This document shows, piece by piece, positions 54,901 through 64,000 of a DNA stretch of 64,000 nucleotides (its first letter is position 1; every line of letters begins with the position of its first letter). Origin of the DNA: Phymatolithon calcareum (taxonomy: Eukaryota > Rhodophyta > Florideophyceae > Hapalidiales); contig OZ345357.1 of assembly GCA_977006965.1 (NCBI GenBank), positions 1,426,001 through 1,490,000 of the forward strand, read 5' to 3'. The position numbers and the translations under genes are program-made. The notes under the pieces are model-generated. The model searched no databases. It saw nothing but the letters and a program-made list of their open reading frames with translations, and was not told the DNA's origin.

Positions 54901-55159
54901 CTAGGGCCAGCAGATAGCGCAGTCGATCTGCACGAGCGCGGCGGGAAGCATCAGCCACAGCCAGATTCGACTCGACAAGCGCGGACGACGGTCCTGCGCC
55001 TCGCTTATCCCCACGGGCCATCGTTCTGCGTTGAGGTTGCAGCGACCAGGGTCCGTCCTCTCCTGACACTTTTTGTTCGGGACGATTCTTAGGGTGGCAA
55101 CCGGTCGGCCTCTTCGTGGTGGGTAGAGTTGCCGCGGAACTCAATGTCCGACCTGTCAT
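51953..55159 (-). CDS. ISWI: ISWI-type chromatin-remodelling ATPase
   Basis: A 1,068-residue intronless protein from the ATG at 55,159. A short AutoN-like segment (RLRYLLALAPMFRHF, 79-93) precedes the SNF2 ATPase. Walker A is DEMGLGKT (185-192), the DEAH box is at 288-291, and the C-terminal helicase lobe carries DRAHRIGQ. HAND, SANT and SLIDE domains follow (roughly 730-1000), including YRSWTRRDYHAFVRGMERYG and the SLIDE motif YTDPWKELDVVYGG. ISWI slides and spaces nucleosomes. The last 19 residues are unusual: KKRKTE then QTQLNAYF (1050-1057), a canonical PCNA-binding PIP box. It diverges from the glycosyltransferase gene across about 390 bp. Confidence 0.95.
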   Translation of the reverse strand: MTGRTLSSAATLPTTKRPTGCHPKNRPEQKVSGEDGPWSLQPQRRTMARGDKRGAGPSSALVESNLAVADASRRARADRLRYLLALAPMFRHFIHSDSLRDAGITLESAKGKTTGKTGRTRMTESEEDRLMLESSAAGSALADAQTTRLSVQPSCITGQMRSYQVEGLNFLIGLFERGLNGILADEMGLGKTLQTISLLGFLRQYKDIKGPHLIIVPKSTLGNWMNEIKRWCPDIHAVRFHGTAEQRKEILSEQIKIGEFDVVVTTYEVVMKEKGPLVKISWRYLIIDEAHRIKNENSLLSQVVRLFNTQARLLITGTPLQNNLHELWALLNFLLPDVFSRSQDFDDWFSSVETIDTDADEAKRKTEIVNQLHAVLRPFLIRRLKSEVEHSLPPKKETVLFTKLSEMQLELYRNLLKKDIDAINGTGGDRVRLLNILMQLRKCVNHPYLFDGVEDRSLDPFGDHVIKNCGKFSLLDRLLPRLQQNGHRVLIFSQMTRVLDILEDYCTMRQYKFCRIDGQTDGEWRDEQIADYNSEGSDKFIFLLSTRAGGLGINLATADTVILYDSDWNAQCDLQAMDRAHRIGQRKPVNVYRLITENSVEERILRTAMAKLRLDTLVIQQGRLSEQKKNLQKNELLDMIRFGADKFFKSNAESYADEDLDVILERGASKTREMNVEIEEKVKASGGTLDSLDFTITHEDQQKEKSIFHFEGVNYKDKEAASKPFFLDVGKRVRVKNYDEAAYFREALRSGANGLPVSERKKQRLRYRKEPTVGDYMLCDVAHLKEIFAMERALVDKYNDEAEQAAKDGKDVPEIPDIETILDEGVRAERDKLFEESYRSWTRRDYHAFVRGMERYGRTNYDKIAKEIGESKTKEEVIEYAKAFWVRGPMYIESWEKVKKSIEDGEQKIEKRKNMEVALQLKVARYTDPWKELDVVYGGSRSKTFIDEEDRWLVCMTERLGYGRWDDIKLEVRRAWQFRFDWWLKSRTPAELKRRVDALIRLIEKENEEIAAIEKQAERRRKAAQRRREQAGQSRVAPPKPPQKKRKTEQTQLNAYFPTKPSASASKP

Positions 55160-55548
55160 ACGTGGGACTATGGCGCGCCAATTTGTACAAGAGTACTAAT
55201 ACCGCCGCCCCTTCAGTTGGCCTCATATTCACGCATTGCTTGTATTTCGATTTTCGCGCCAAAACCAAAACTCTTTTTTCTCGTGCTTGGTCGTGTAATG
55301 TACTGTAAGATATGTCACGTTTTTAATTGGCCACGTTTGCAATCCAAATCTAATCCATGATTGGATAATTCTAAATTGTACTGGTTGTGTATGATACCGC
55401 CTCTCATAGACACTGTATCGTACACCATGCACGGTGGGCACATTCCGCGATCCTCAATTGAAGTTTGGCCTGCCCCTACAGCAAGGGTGGGTGATCGTTT
55501 GGTTCACCGAATAGGATCTCGCTGCAACATAAAACAGTAAGCAGGAAA

Positions 55549-56778
55549 ATGGCTGCGTTGATATCGCGAAGTGCCCGGATGTATCGCCGAGCTCTATCTC
55601 GCTTTGGCCCCCTTGAGCCGATTGCTCATGCCTCTTTTGTGACGTATACTTTGTTACTTCTCATTGCCGCTCTTATCAACCTCCTCGCTCCGTCTTTCGC
55701 TTCTCGTAACTCTGCTGGCGTTATTGGTCTCTCTAATAGCGCTGCGTCTCTCGGATTGACGGTCCCTTCTGCGCTCACAGTTGGTCGCTGTCTGTCCAAG
55801 GGATTGTTAGAAGGGGATGAATCGAACGCCGTAATTCGGCGCCTGATCGCCGAATTCGACTGCGGCTGTCGCGTCCCTGACGTATATGAGTCGCATGAGA
55901 CACCGACTGTATGTGCTGTTCTACAGTCCTTCAATCATGCTGCCAATATCCCACGCATTGCTGCTGTGCTGAAGGCCAACCCTGCGATTCAAGAGGTAAT
56001 TGTATGCGAGGACGGCTCTAGTGACGGGTCCCTTCAAGCCTGGGCAGATGCCCTTAACGACACGAGGCATTTCATCGTCCGCTCTAACAATCTGCATGAA
56101 ACAAGGTGTTACAATCGCGCGATGCGTATGAGCTCAGCAGAGTTCTTCGTGCTCATGCAAGACGATGACCTCCCGCCAGAGCTTGCACAGTCAACGTCTG
56201 GAACAGATGATGCACCTGGCCCTAATTGGGTCACAGAGGCACTAGAACTCTTCGATGCAGACCCGAAGCTGGGTGTTCTCTCAGGGTTCATTGGCCAATT
56301 GTGGGAGGACGGAAAGGGTTATGAATTTGGGGAGCAGACGAGCTCGCATGGCGGTACACGAAAGGGACCGACGCGTCGCATCCCTTTCATGAGCAAACGC
56401 ACATACAAACCGTTTATGTACGTTGAATGCGGCTGGATTGCCCCATTGTTCATCCGCTCGAAGGCGTTGCATCGAGTCGGTGGACTGGATATTGGACTGT
56501 TCAGACAAGGTGAACCCGGAGTTTGGCAGGACTGCGTGCTCAGTTATGCGGCGTGGACAGCGGGCTGGCGCGTGGGTGTGTTCAATGCCGACTTTCGAAG
56601 GGGTGTTGGTGGACATGGGTCAGCCTCGTCGAAGGAAAAGATCGCCATGCGCGGCACGGTTTGGCAGAAAGCAAAAAGCGCTGTGGACATGCGCTACGAC
56701 AGAGACTACGTCCGTGAAAGGGTTCTTGATTTAAATGAGGCCACTCTCACACCTCGCTATGCCAATGTATCCGCATAG
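55549..56778 (+). CDS. Family-2-type glycosyltransferase, type II membrane protein
   Basis: A 409-residue intronless protein from the ATG at 55,549. A basic cytosolic tail precedes a span (FVTYTLLLLIAALINLLA, 30-47) and a stem. The GT-A catalytic domain follows: VCAVLQSFNHAANIP, VIVCEDGSSDGS (154-161), and the metal-binding DDD motif in FVLMQDDDLPP (205-207). A later acceptor-side region reads GGLDIGLFRQGEPGVWQDC. It should transfer a sugar from a nucleotide donor in the Golgi; donor and acceptor are unknown. Together with the sulfotransferase it fits wall-polysaccharide synthesis (inference). Its 3' end converges with the glutamate-1-semialdehyde gene. Confidence 0.82.
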   Translation: MAALISRSARMYRRALSRFGPLEPIAHASFVTYTLLLLIAALINLLAPSFASRNSAGVIGLSNSAASLGLTVPSALTVGRCLSKGLLEGDESNAVIRRLIAEFDCGCRVPDVYESHETPTVCAVLQSFNHAANIPRIAAVLKANPAIQEVIVCEDGSSDGSLQAWADALNDTRHFIVRSNNLHETRCYNRAMRMSSAEFFVLMQDDDLPPELAQSTSGTDDAPGPNWVTEALELFDADPKLGVLSGFIGQLWEDGKGYEFGEQTSSHGGTRKGPTRRIPFMSKRTYKPFMYVECGWIAPLFIRSKALHRVGGLDIGLFRQGEPGVWQDCVLSYAAWTAGWRVGVFNADFRRGVGGHGSASSKEKIAMRGTVWQKAKSAVDMRYDRDYVRERVLDLNEATLTPRYANVSA

Positions 56779-57099
56779 AACTGGCACTTCTGCTCATTTT
56801 CACTAACTTCGCCATCCTGTAGTAGTATTTTATCAAAAATGTAAAACACACTGGCGGGCCTCTGGCATGGGATAATTGCAGAGGTAGAAGCATTTTGTAA
56901 TTTCCAATGCGCATGTCCACTCCGCTTCGCCACCGATCGCTGCTTCCGTTCACTGGGGACACACAAAATTGGAGTGCAGCTGCTACGATACATTTTCGAG
57001 ACGCGCTCTATTGCTTCGCCATATTCTCAAGAGCAAATTTCATTTAAAGTTTGTCAAAGAGACGGTTCTATTGTATCGGAATATTATCATTAACACCTC

Positions 57100-58533
57100 T
57101 TAAAGGTTTCGCATCGTATCGCGAGCTGCTGCGAGGGTACGGTCAATATCCTCCGCCGTGTGCTGGAGGCTAGTAAACCCAGCCTCGTACTGCGACGGTG
57201 CGAGGTAGATACCTCGTTCCAGCATTCCGCGATGGTATCTCGAAAACTTGTCAAAGTCGCACTTCTCTTTCACATCTTCAAAGCAAGTAATCGGACCTTC
57301 CCCAAAGAAGAAGCCCCACATACCACCAATGGATCCTCCGCAAGCCTTATGACCAGTCTCCTCTGCAATCTCCAGAAGGCCCTTGACCAATCTTGCAGAT
57401 ATGCTCTCCAAATACTCGTACGATCCAGGTCGCTGCAAAATCTCAAGTGTCTTAATGCCCGCCGTCATCGCCAACGGGTTTCCGCTGAGAGTTCCAGCCT
57501 GGTACACTGGTCCAGCTGGGGCAATCATGCTCATAATCTCCTTGCGTCCTCCATATGCTCCTACAGGCAATCCACCGCCAATGACCTTTCCGAAGGTCGA
57601 CAGATCAGGTGAGATACCAAAGTAACCCTGTGCTCCGCTATAGGCCACGCGGAAGCCCGTCATGACCTCATCAAAGCAAAGCAATGCGCCGTACTCCTTT
57701 GTGAGTTCCCGGATTCCATCCAGAAACTCTTTGGTGGGCGGAATGAAACCGGAATTACCGACAACTGGTTCGAGAATGAGACCTGCAATGCTGTCAGGAT
57801 ACTTTTCGAAAATGGCTCGCACACTGTCCAAATCATTGTACTGTGCATTCAATGTGGTCTCAGTAGACGCCTTAGGCACACCTGGAGAATCAGGGAGTCC
57901 GAGAGTGAGTACGCCGCTGCCAGCTTGCACTAGATACATGTCTGCATGACCATGGTAACATCCAGAAAACTTAATAATACGCTCGCGCTTGGTGTATGCG
58001 CGCATGAGACGGACAACGGACATGCAAGCTTCGGTACCCGAGTTAACAAAGCGGACCATCTCAACTGACGGCACGGCATCGATGACCATCTGTGCGAGTG
58101 TATTTTCGAGTGTGCTAGGCGCGCCGAAACTAGTCCCTTTCTCAAGTGCTGAGGCGAGCGCGGCATTCACCTCCGGATGTGCGGCGCCCGCAATCGCTGG
58201 GCCCCATGATCCAATGTAATCGACATACTCGTTGCCGTCGACATCCCAGGCCTTGGATCCCTTCACGCGATCGAAGACGACGGCGCCGCCGCCGACGCTG
58301 TTGAATGCACGCACCGGGCTGGACACGCCACCCGGCATGATCTCTCGAGCCTTCTCGAGAACAGCATCTGATTTGGTGGTCGTGAATGACTGGCTTGCCA
58401 CCATTGTGGTTCTACTGGCATTGGAAATGTTGCGCGAGGACACGGAAGCACCGAAGAAGGATGGTCGACTTGCAGTTATGGGACCAGGACCAGGCACAAA
58501 GGCAGACGCTTTGTTTGAGACGGGATTCGCCAT
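57100..58533 (-). CDS. GSA: Glutamate-1-semialdehyde 2,1-aminomutase, plastid
   Basis: A 477-residue intronless protein from the ATG at 58,533. The N-terminus is a plastid-type transit peptide with [17 protein letters not shown]. The PLP-dependent class III aminotransferase follows: [38 protein letters not shown] (193-198), [11 protein letters not shown], and the Schiff-base lysine K316 in [18 protein letters not shown]. It makes 5-aminolevulinate from glutamate-1-semialdehyde in the stroma, the C5 route to haem, chlorophyll and phycobilins. Length and motifs are full. Confidence 0.96.
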   Translation of the reverse strand: MANPVSNKASAFVPGPGPITASRPSFFGASVSSRNISNASRTTMVASQSFTTTKSDAVLEKAREIMPGGVSSPVRAFNSVGGGAVVFDRVKGSKAWDVDGNEYVDYIGSWGPAIAGAAHPEVNAALASALEKGTSFGAPSTLENTLAQMVIDAVPSVEMVRFVNSGTEACMSVVRLMRAYTKRERIIKFSGCYHGHADMYLVQAGSGVLTLGLPDSPGVPKASTETTLNAQYNDLDSVRAIFEKYPDSIAGLILEPVVGNSGFIPPTKEFLDGIRELTKEYGALLCFDEVMTGFRVAYSGAQGYFGISPDLSTFGKVIGGGLPVGAYGGRKEIMSMIAPAGPVYQAGTLSGNPLAMTAGIKTLEILQRPGSYEYLESISARLVKGLLEIAEETGHKACGGSIGGMWGFFFGEGPITCFEDVKEKCDFDKFSRYHRGMLERGIYLAPSQYEAGFTSLQHTAEDIDRTLAAARDTMRNL

Positions 58534-58757
58534 TTAGAGGATACCACCGGGATTAGCAGTTCGTGATCGATCGCAGGGCGGATGGATACCTTGAAGGTCT
58601 AGCTGCGCGAGATTGGGCGCGAAGACTGCGGGGAGATCGAAAGAAATGGTGTATCGGAGATCGATATCCGTGGAACGAAATAATCCGAAAAAAATCTGCA
58701 CTGGAGTTAAACTATGAATAGTTTAACATGTATAGATTTTTCGAGACGAGCATACAG

Positions 58758-59141
58758 AGGGACGTTCTTGAGAATTCGATTTTTGCGTCCGCAGTACCAG
58801 TCTGGAAAAGTCCTCAAACCCAGTCCCAAATATTTTCACTGGTAATGAGGACGCGGCATAGGTTTGGCGTGGCTGATGTGCTCATCTATGGGACATTCTT
58901 TCTCATAACGATTTATAGTTTTCGGAAGTGGAATTGCTTTTCAACCAAACTTTTTGTGATGTTTCAAGTTTTTGCTCAAAAGTGTGCAAAAACATCTGAA
59001 GCGAAAGTTTGCAAATCAACACTCAGCCACTGAAAACCTATGCCGCGTCCTCGTAACCAGTCCACGAAATAATGACTGGTAATGAGGACTTTTCTGACTG
59101 GGTCTATGCCGCGATTTTGATGAATTCTCAAGAAGGCCCCT
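58758..59141. mobile_element. MITE, 384 bp, with long sub-terminal inverted repeats
   Basis: The left end AGGGACGTTCTTGAGAATTC (58,758) pairs with the reverse complement of the right end, AGGGGCCTTCTTGAGAATTC (ending 59,141). Inverted similarity continues inward for about 130 bp per arm; both arms share GAGGACGCGGCATAGGTTT. A direct 7-bp repeat CATACAG flanks the element at 58,751-58,757 and 59,142-59,148, as expected of a target duplication. No coding capacity. It lies about 220 bp upstream of the GSA start codon. Confidence 0.8.
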
Positions 59142-59148
59142 CATACAG

Positions 59149-61445
59149 TACGTATACACATACAGAGTCTGGAAATGGTACAAATTTGTAGTTGACCAAC
59201 GGAAACAATGGACATGCAGCGACATCGAGGCTCATGCGTGGGACTGGCGTCCGACAAATCTCTCAATCATCTACAGTACAATACCAGTGGCATAAGAAGG
59301 TCAGTTGAAGATTTCAAAATGGACCGATATTAAGCAGAGAAACGAACCATATAGCGCTCTGTAATAGAACAAACCTGACCTGTTTGGCACTTTTCCGAAG
59401 TCATATCCTTTTATCCAGATAAACTTGACAACGCATTCCCCTCTTCCAACCGCATTATTATTCGACCGGGCATCATTGCCCAGACAAAAAGACATCCAAG
59501 ACACACTGTAAAAGAGCTTTTTGCACCGGAACATGGTAATCCTTTCCCGGCAAAAAAAGTCCATGATCTAAAATTAAAACATGCGGCGATCGAGGTGCAT
59601 TGTGCAGGGATCAGGAGAAAAGACAACTGTCAACAGTCAAACTGAACGGATAAATCATGTCCGTCCATGCAACGTGCGAAAACCCCAGAATGTCGCCCTT
59701 AACAAGACGGGGTCCCAACTCCTGGTCTTCAACAGCATAAAGTTTGCTGCAACGTGTTACGGTCGAGCTCGAAAACCCAAGATCGAACAACTGGCAGGAG
59801 TGCAAGAGGAGCCGTATCCAAAACCAGATCGAGTTTTTTACTGGACCCTGATACAAGCGACACTTGATGATGAGACAAAGGCAACAAGGTATCATACAGC
59901 ACAGGAGAAGCGTCCATCAAAAATAAAGACCTGATGTTCGACAAATGTATGTCAAACGTCAGCTGGAGAAGAACACATTGATGACTCCAGCTCGAGACGA
60001 GCGAGTTGTTCTTCGCGAAGAAATGAAAAATATTGCAGCCTGTGGTGACCATCTTCAAAATGATCGAGGCTGCTAAAACAAAGGCGAGAGCGCTCATGCA
60101 ATGCGCGGCTACATTAAGCAGGTCAACAGACATCGCATGTGCTACGTATGGTCTAGTAAGACAAGTTCACTCTGGACGCATATGAAAACTGGCAAATGGG
60201 TCTTCTCGGGAGCACCAGCGACATACATACTGTTCACACAAGTAAATTATTCGGATCGGCGAATTGCTTCACAATATGATCTCTCTGTCCATCCCGGCAA
60301 CATTAGATTACAATTGCTGATTGGCAATGCATCCGAGGTGTTGTCCTTTTACGTTCTAATGAGATTAGGCTTCTCTTACCCTTTGAACTTCACAGCGTCA
60401 GAACTTAAAAGAGAACACCTCGGATGCATTGCCAATCAGCAATTGTAATCTAAATGTCGCCGAGACGTACAGAAAGATCATAGTTGTGTGTATTTCGTGC
60501 AAGACCATGCAGTTTGAGTAGTTATTGTCTCACCAGAGGCTTCTGCTCGATGGGGGACCGCGAAAGGCGAAAGATGGATGATGGTCAATGCCACGATCAA
60601 TGTTTTCATGGGTGCGTAGAAAAGGTTTGTAATGGTGAGGGAACGGGTGTCGACGTGTGCTCTGTGCACCGTGTAGAAAAGTGTGACTTGGAAGTGCTGT
60701 ACAGTGCCAATCGTGAGGGGTGAAGTGTTGACAACTACGACGACAGGAGGTACATGCATGATGCATGCGCCGCGACGAATAGCTGTGAAATGGCGTTTGG
60801 AAAGTTCTGGTACAGTATTTGTATCATGTTGCGTCGAACTGCATTGGTTGGCCGTCTTTGCTGCCGAGCACCTTGTGTAAACCTTGACGTGGAACAAACG
60901 GGTGGATTTCTGTCACCCTAAGTGGAGATTGCAAATCGACGCAGAGATCTGCATTTTGCATATGCACGCACATAGTTCCCATCATCACGCCAGGGCAGTC
61001 GCTGTACTGCAAAGTAATGGTCAACCAGCACGCAAACGTCGGTGAAGAAAGAATTAATTTCGGCTTCGCTGCCAAGAGGTAACGGTTCGACACTCGAATG
61101 GAAAAATCGTACTTCAGTCAGCAGCCATTTAAACTGCGAGGAATGTACATCTCCCCAGCCAGTGGAGGGGTTATCCACGGCAAAGGCGCACGCAAGCGCT
61201 CAGCAATCAATAATAATTCCAGCTTTTTCCCATGCAAGGCATCATACTTCCAATCACCGTGTTGGTGTGATTTGTAGACTTCACCCAAAAAGGCGGATCG
61301 CTGTCCCCACCTGTGCACTCCTCCTGACCAAAACACCATTTGCTACCACAACCTAACCGAGTGACTTACCTTCGTCCCTCCCTCTCCCCCTACCTGAACA
61401 AGCCTGAAATTCTGCACCCGTGCTCACAAACGTTTTGGCCTCGAC
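59149..61445. other. Intergenic region, no supported gene
   Basis: About 2.3 kb with many short overlapping frames and no recognised domain. It contains the perfect foldback at 60,302-60,455. The last part before 61,446 presumably holds the calmodulin promoter and leader. Confidence 0.45.
60302..60455. repeat. Foldback with about 40-bp perfect arms
   Basis: The left arm 60,304-60,342 (starting TAGATTACAATTGCTGATTG) recurs exactly in reverse complement at 60,414-60,452. Weaker inverted similarity continues inward. The loop is about 70 bp. No target duplication was identified. Confidence 0.9.
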
Positions 61446-62106
61446 ATGTCAGGTGCTGAGAAGGGAGACCTGGGCGAGGACACGATTGCAGAGTTCAAGG
61501 ACGTACGTTTGGAATATTTGCACAATCCTGTTTGAAAGTTTCGCATCACCACGACGTGAAAATCCACACAAGACTAACGCTTTGCATCCACTTCTGTTCT
61601 GCGATTGTATGTCAGGCGTTCAATCTGTTCGACAAGGACGGAAATGGAAGTATCACAGTCACCGAACTGGGCGACGTCATGCGCAATCTGGGTCATGAGC
61701 CGACGGAAGATGCACTGCGCCTCATGATTGATGAAGTCGATGCCGACGGCAACGGCACGATTGATTTTGCCGAATTTCTAACCCTCATGGCACGTAGAAT
61801 GAAAGCTAAGGACTCGCAGACAGAAATATTGGAGGCCTTTAAGGTGTTTGACAAAGACAATTCCGGCAAAATTTCCGCCAAGGAATTACGTGAAGTCATG
61901 ACAAAGCTCGGTGAGAAGCTCACCGAGGGCGAGATTGAGGAGATGATTCGAGACGCTGACGCCAATGGTGACGGAGTAAGTTTGGTATCTCAATGTTGGA
62001 CTGTGTTTTTTTTCATTTTTCGGAACCTAACCCCAATGTGTCCGTCGCTTTTTTGTAGGAAATCGACATCCATGAATTTATGAAGATGATGGAAACTCAA
62101 GGGTAG
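61446..62106 (+). CDS. CALM: Calmodulin (three exons)
   Basis: Exons are 61,446-61,502, 61,616-61,975 and 62,059-62,106, giving 154 residues. The introns (113 and 83 nt) have donors GTACGT and GTAAGT, acceptors GTCAG and GTAG, and CTAAC branch-like motifs. The protein has four EF-hands with loops [36 protein letters not shown] and DANGDGEIDIHE; the second intron lies exactly within the fourth loop after DGDG-type residues. The central linker [17 protein letters not shown] and the tail MKMMETQG are calmodulin-like. Five or six residues precede the usual start (MSGAEKGDL). It is a calcium sensor in cytosol and nucleus. Confidence 0.95.
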
Positions 62107-64000
62107 AACACGCCGTGGAAAATTCGTGCAAACAGAACGAAGGGACTTGCGTTGTTGGGAAGGTCTCTGGAAAACAACTGATAGTAGGGCAATTGTTTGC
62201 ACGCTGTGAAAATATCGACATGTCCCTAATGTGTGGTAATGTAACACGAGTTGTCTGTTCGCTCGCTTGTAATATCTGTGAGCTCTCCAAACTAAAGACG
62301 TTACCTGCTACTCTGTACCGTTCATGCACTTCTTTTGACCTTCCAACCACAATTGCTTTAGTCGGAAGCAAATGAAGGGCACTCGAACTTCGTACTCCTC
62401 TAGTAGTTTAGAACGCGACTACACTGCTTCCGCCCTTGGCATGACCATATTGAGAAACTAAGCGTGCGTACAACGCCATGCGCTGCGTTCCCGTTAAGCA
62501 CGGACCGTGCACGAAAACTACGTCGGACGATCGAGAGAAACATGGTCGACTTACCGCCGGTGTATCGACGTAGATTTCTTCCACATATCAATGACAGGGC
62601 GATCAGTATCCAATCGCACCCTTCCCAAATGGTTTGGAGATATATATATGCTTTGTTTGCCATTACAAATTGTGCACCCTCTGAGTTCGACCCACTCGAA
62701 ACAAGTTCAAAATGCGCATTTTCTATGACGATTTTCGACAGCGAATATGTCAAAAAGAACAAGAATCTCAGCCGCAACATTTCTTGCTGAAGAATGAGTG
62801 CACACCGATCAACAGTTGTCATTGCCTCGATCTCTCGCCAAACAGTCACTATTCCACATTAACCAGGCTCGAAAAACTCGCCGCAAGTTCATGACCGGGA
62901 ACATCCTACAAACAATACTACAAACAAAGGAGATCCGTCCGCTCTACGCAGTAAATTGGAAGGCCAAATCTTTCACTGTCATTGTGCTTCGTTCCGTTCT
63001 ATCGTCTCTAAGCTTCTTGAATAAAACTAGGGCGTCACTGCACGAGCAGTATACACTTTCGATTATTGGTTATCAGCTTGCTCAAATCGACACCTTCGGG
63101 GAGCATATTAGGACGAGGCTTTAGCAGACTTCAGTTGCGTAAACTACAAACGTGCCCGCCCAAAAGCTTCGACACTCCCTGGCAATCGATCTAATGAGAT
63201 ATCTCGACGGAAGGAAGATAGGCACTGCAGAAATGCTATATTCCTTTTGAGAAGGGCATAGGGAGCAGAAATTTATGACAGCCGGACCACAAGGTTTGGA
63301 CAATTCCGTTCCTTGGAGCATGAGCGTTGACTTTTGACTGAGGCGTGGGACATACAAATTGGCAAAAGTGATCCCCCGTCAGCCACGGTCAGACTCGCGT
63401 ATTCGATGTACCTGACGAAGAGTTCAAGTCGATACTCGCAGATGGTATTATAGGGCCCATTGGCAAGGATAGAAATAATTCTCGTGAAAGTGCGAGAGAG
63501 CTGTCATTGCGCTACTCATGAAGTCATGAACATCGCTGGAATCGGATCGAAGTAGACCGACTGAAAGAGAATTATGGGCCAATGGTCATACTGACTCCGC
63601 ACCGGCTCTCGATGAGTTTCATTGCTTCCTTCTGCTGATCCGCCGTTCCCCTCATCATCCTCCAGGCAGGAACGAAAAGAACGACTGAGTCGATTTCTAC
63701 GACCGCCTCCAGTGCTCAAACTTTGTCGCCGGCACTATATGTGAGACAAACAACGGTAATCTAGTTTACATGATCGGATCAGCACCCAGTGTCTAACCTC
63801 GGATATAAAAATGTCGTCCGACAACTGCGGCGCAAGAGCACAAGCTCATAAAAATCGACCTCAACCCCGAAAAGTTCATACAAACGACGACGATAATGGT
63901 GCATCCGGTATAAACCACTCTTCGCCCATGTCTGCCTCCGGCATCTCCCTGTTCCTCACTCCATCCTTCTCATGACCATCAGTGTGCACAACGCCACCAG
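62107..64000. other. Window end, no supported gene
   Basis: About 1.9 kb with short frames on both strands and no recognised domain, repeat or RNA gene. A minus-strand coding-like stretch near 63,590-63,720 (WRMMRGTADQQKEAMKLIES in one frame) may belong to a gene or retroelement beyond the edge. Confidence 0.4.

Noticed and set aside
60101-60448. 115-codon plus frame
   Set aside because: Its end runs through both arms of the 60,302-60,455 foldback and no family is recognisable.
1-64000. tRNA or rRNA genes
   Set aside because: I saw no A/B-box or cloverleaf pattern or rRNA core motif by eye; a covariance-model scan would be needed to exclude a tRNA.

Overview
This is a nuclear contig from a photosynthetic eukaryote, most likely a red alga of the Chondrus crispus type. 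Genes are compact and mostly intronless. The few introns are short (83-113 nt) with GTAAGT or GTACGT donors and CTAAC/CTGAC branch-like motifs. Several proteins start with plastid-type transit peptides carrying an early phenylalanine. The gene set combines plastid functions (IF-1, glutamate-1-semialdehyde aminotransferase) with ordinary eukaryotic genes (ISWI, calmodulin, RanBP1, CWC27, ER FKBP) and with a Golgi-type sulfotransferase and glycosyltransferase suited to a sulfated-galactan wall. Species assignment is inference; no rRNA or organelle marker is present.

Region 1 (1-27,945) is dominated by a large near-identical direct duplication. Copy 1 is about 1-8,870. Copy 2 is about 14,383-27,945 and is split by a 5.4-kb hAT transposon (16,884-22,329). 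Each copy carries one long gene for an unrecognised 1,249/1,261-residue protein with three N-terminal membrane spans and C-terminal Sel1/TPR-like repeats, plus a decayed coding-like tract on each side. Between the copies lie minus-strand genes: a coiled-coil protein, a broken amino-acid transporter, a CWC27-type spliceosomal cyclophilin with frame breaks, and a NIP30/FAM192A-like protein.

Region 2 (27,946-36,240) starts with 4 kb of gene-poor DNA holding snap-back repeats, TACAGTACAGTA motifs and a possible LINE relic. Then come a type II membrane sulfotransferase, a plastid-targeted bacterial-type IF-1 whose last four codons sit on a 14-nt exon, and a small candidate mitochondrial protein.

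Region 3 (36,242-41,628) is the most interesting. A full-length Fanzor gene (eukaryotic TnpB/OMEGA-type RNA-guided nuclease homologue, 37,391-40,021, minus) has all RuvC acidic residues and the zinc finger in place. It lies between what look like the N-terminal anchor exon and the catalytic exons of a membrane-anchored methyltransferase-like gene. A 919-bp DNA transposon with perfect 31-bp inverted ends sits just upstream.

Region 4 (43,213-62,106) is a compact housekeeping stretch in convergent and divergent pairs: RanBP1; FKBP13-like; a metallo-beta-lactamase-fold protein; a DUF6940-like membrane protein; an RluA-family pseudouridine synthase tail to tail with ISWI (36 nt apart); a family-2-type glycosyltransferase; glutamate-1-semialdehyde aminotransferase; and a three-exon calmodulin. 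A 384-bp MITE lies at 58,758-59,141. The last 1.9 kb shows no gene I can support.
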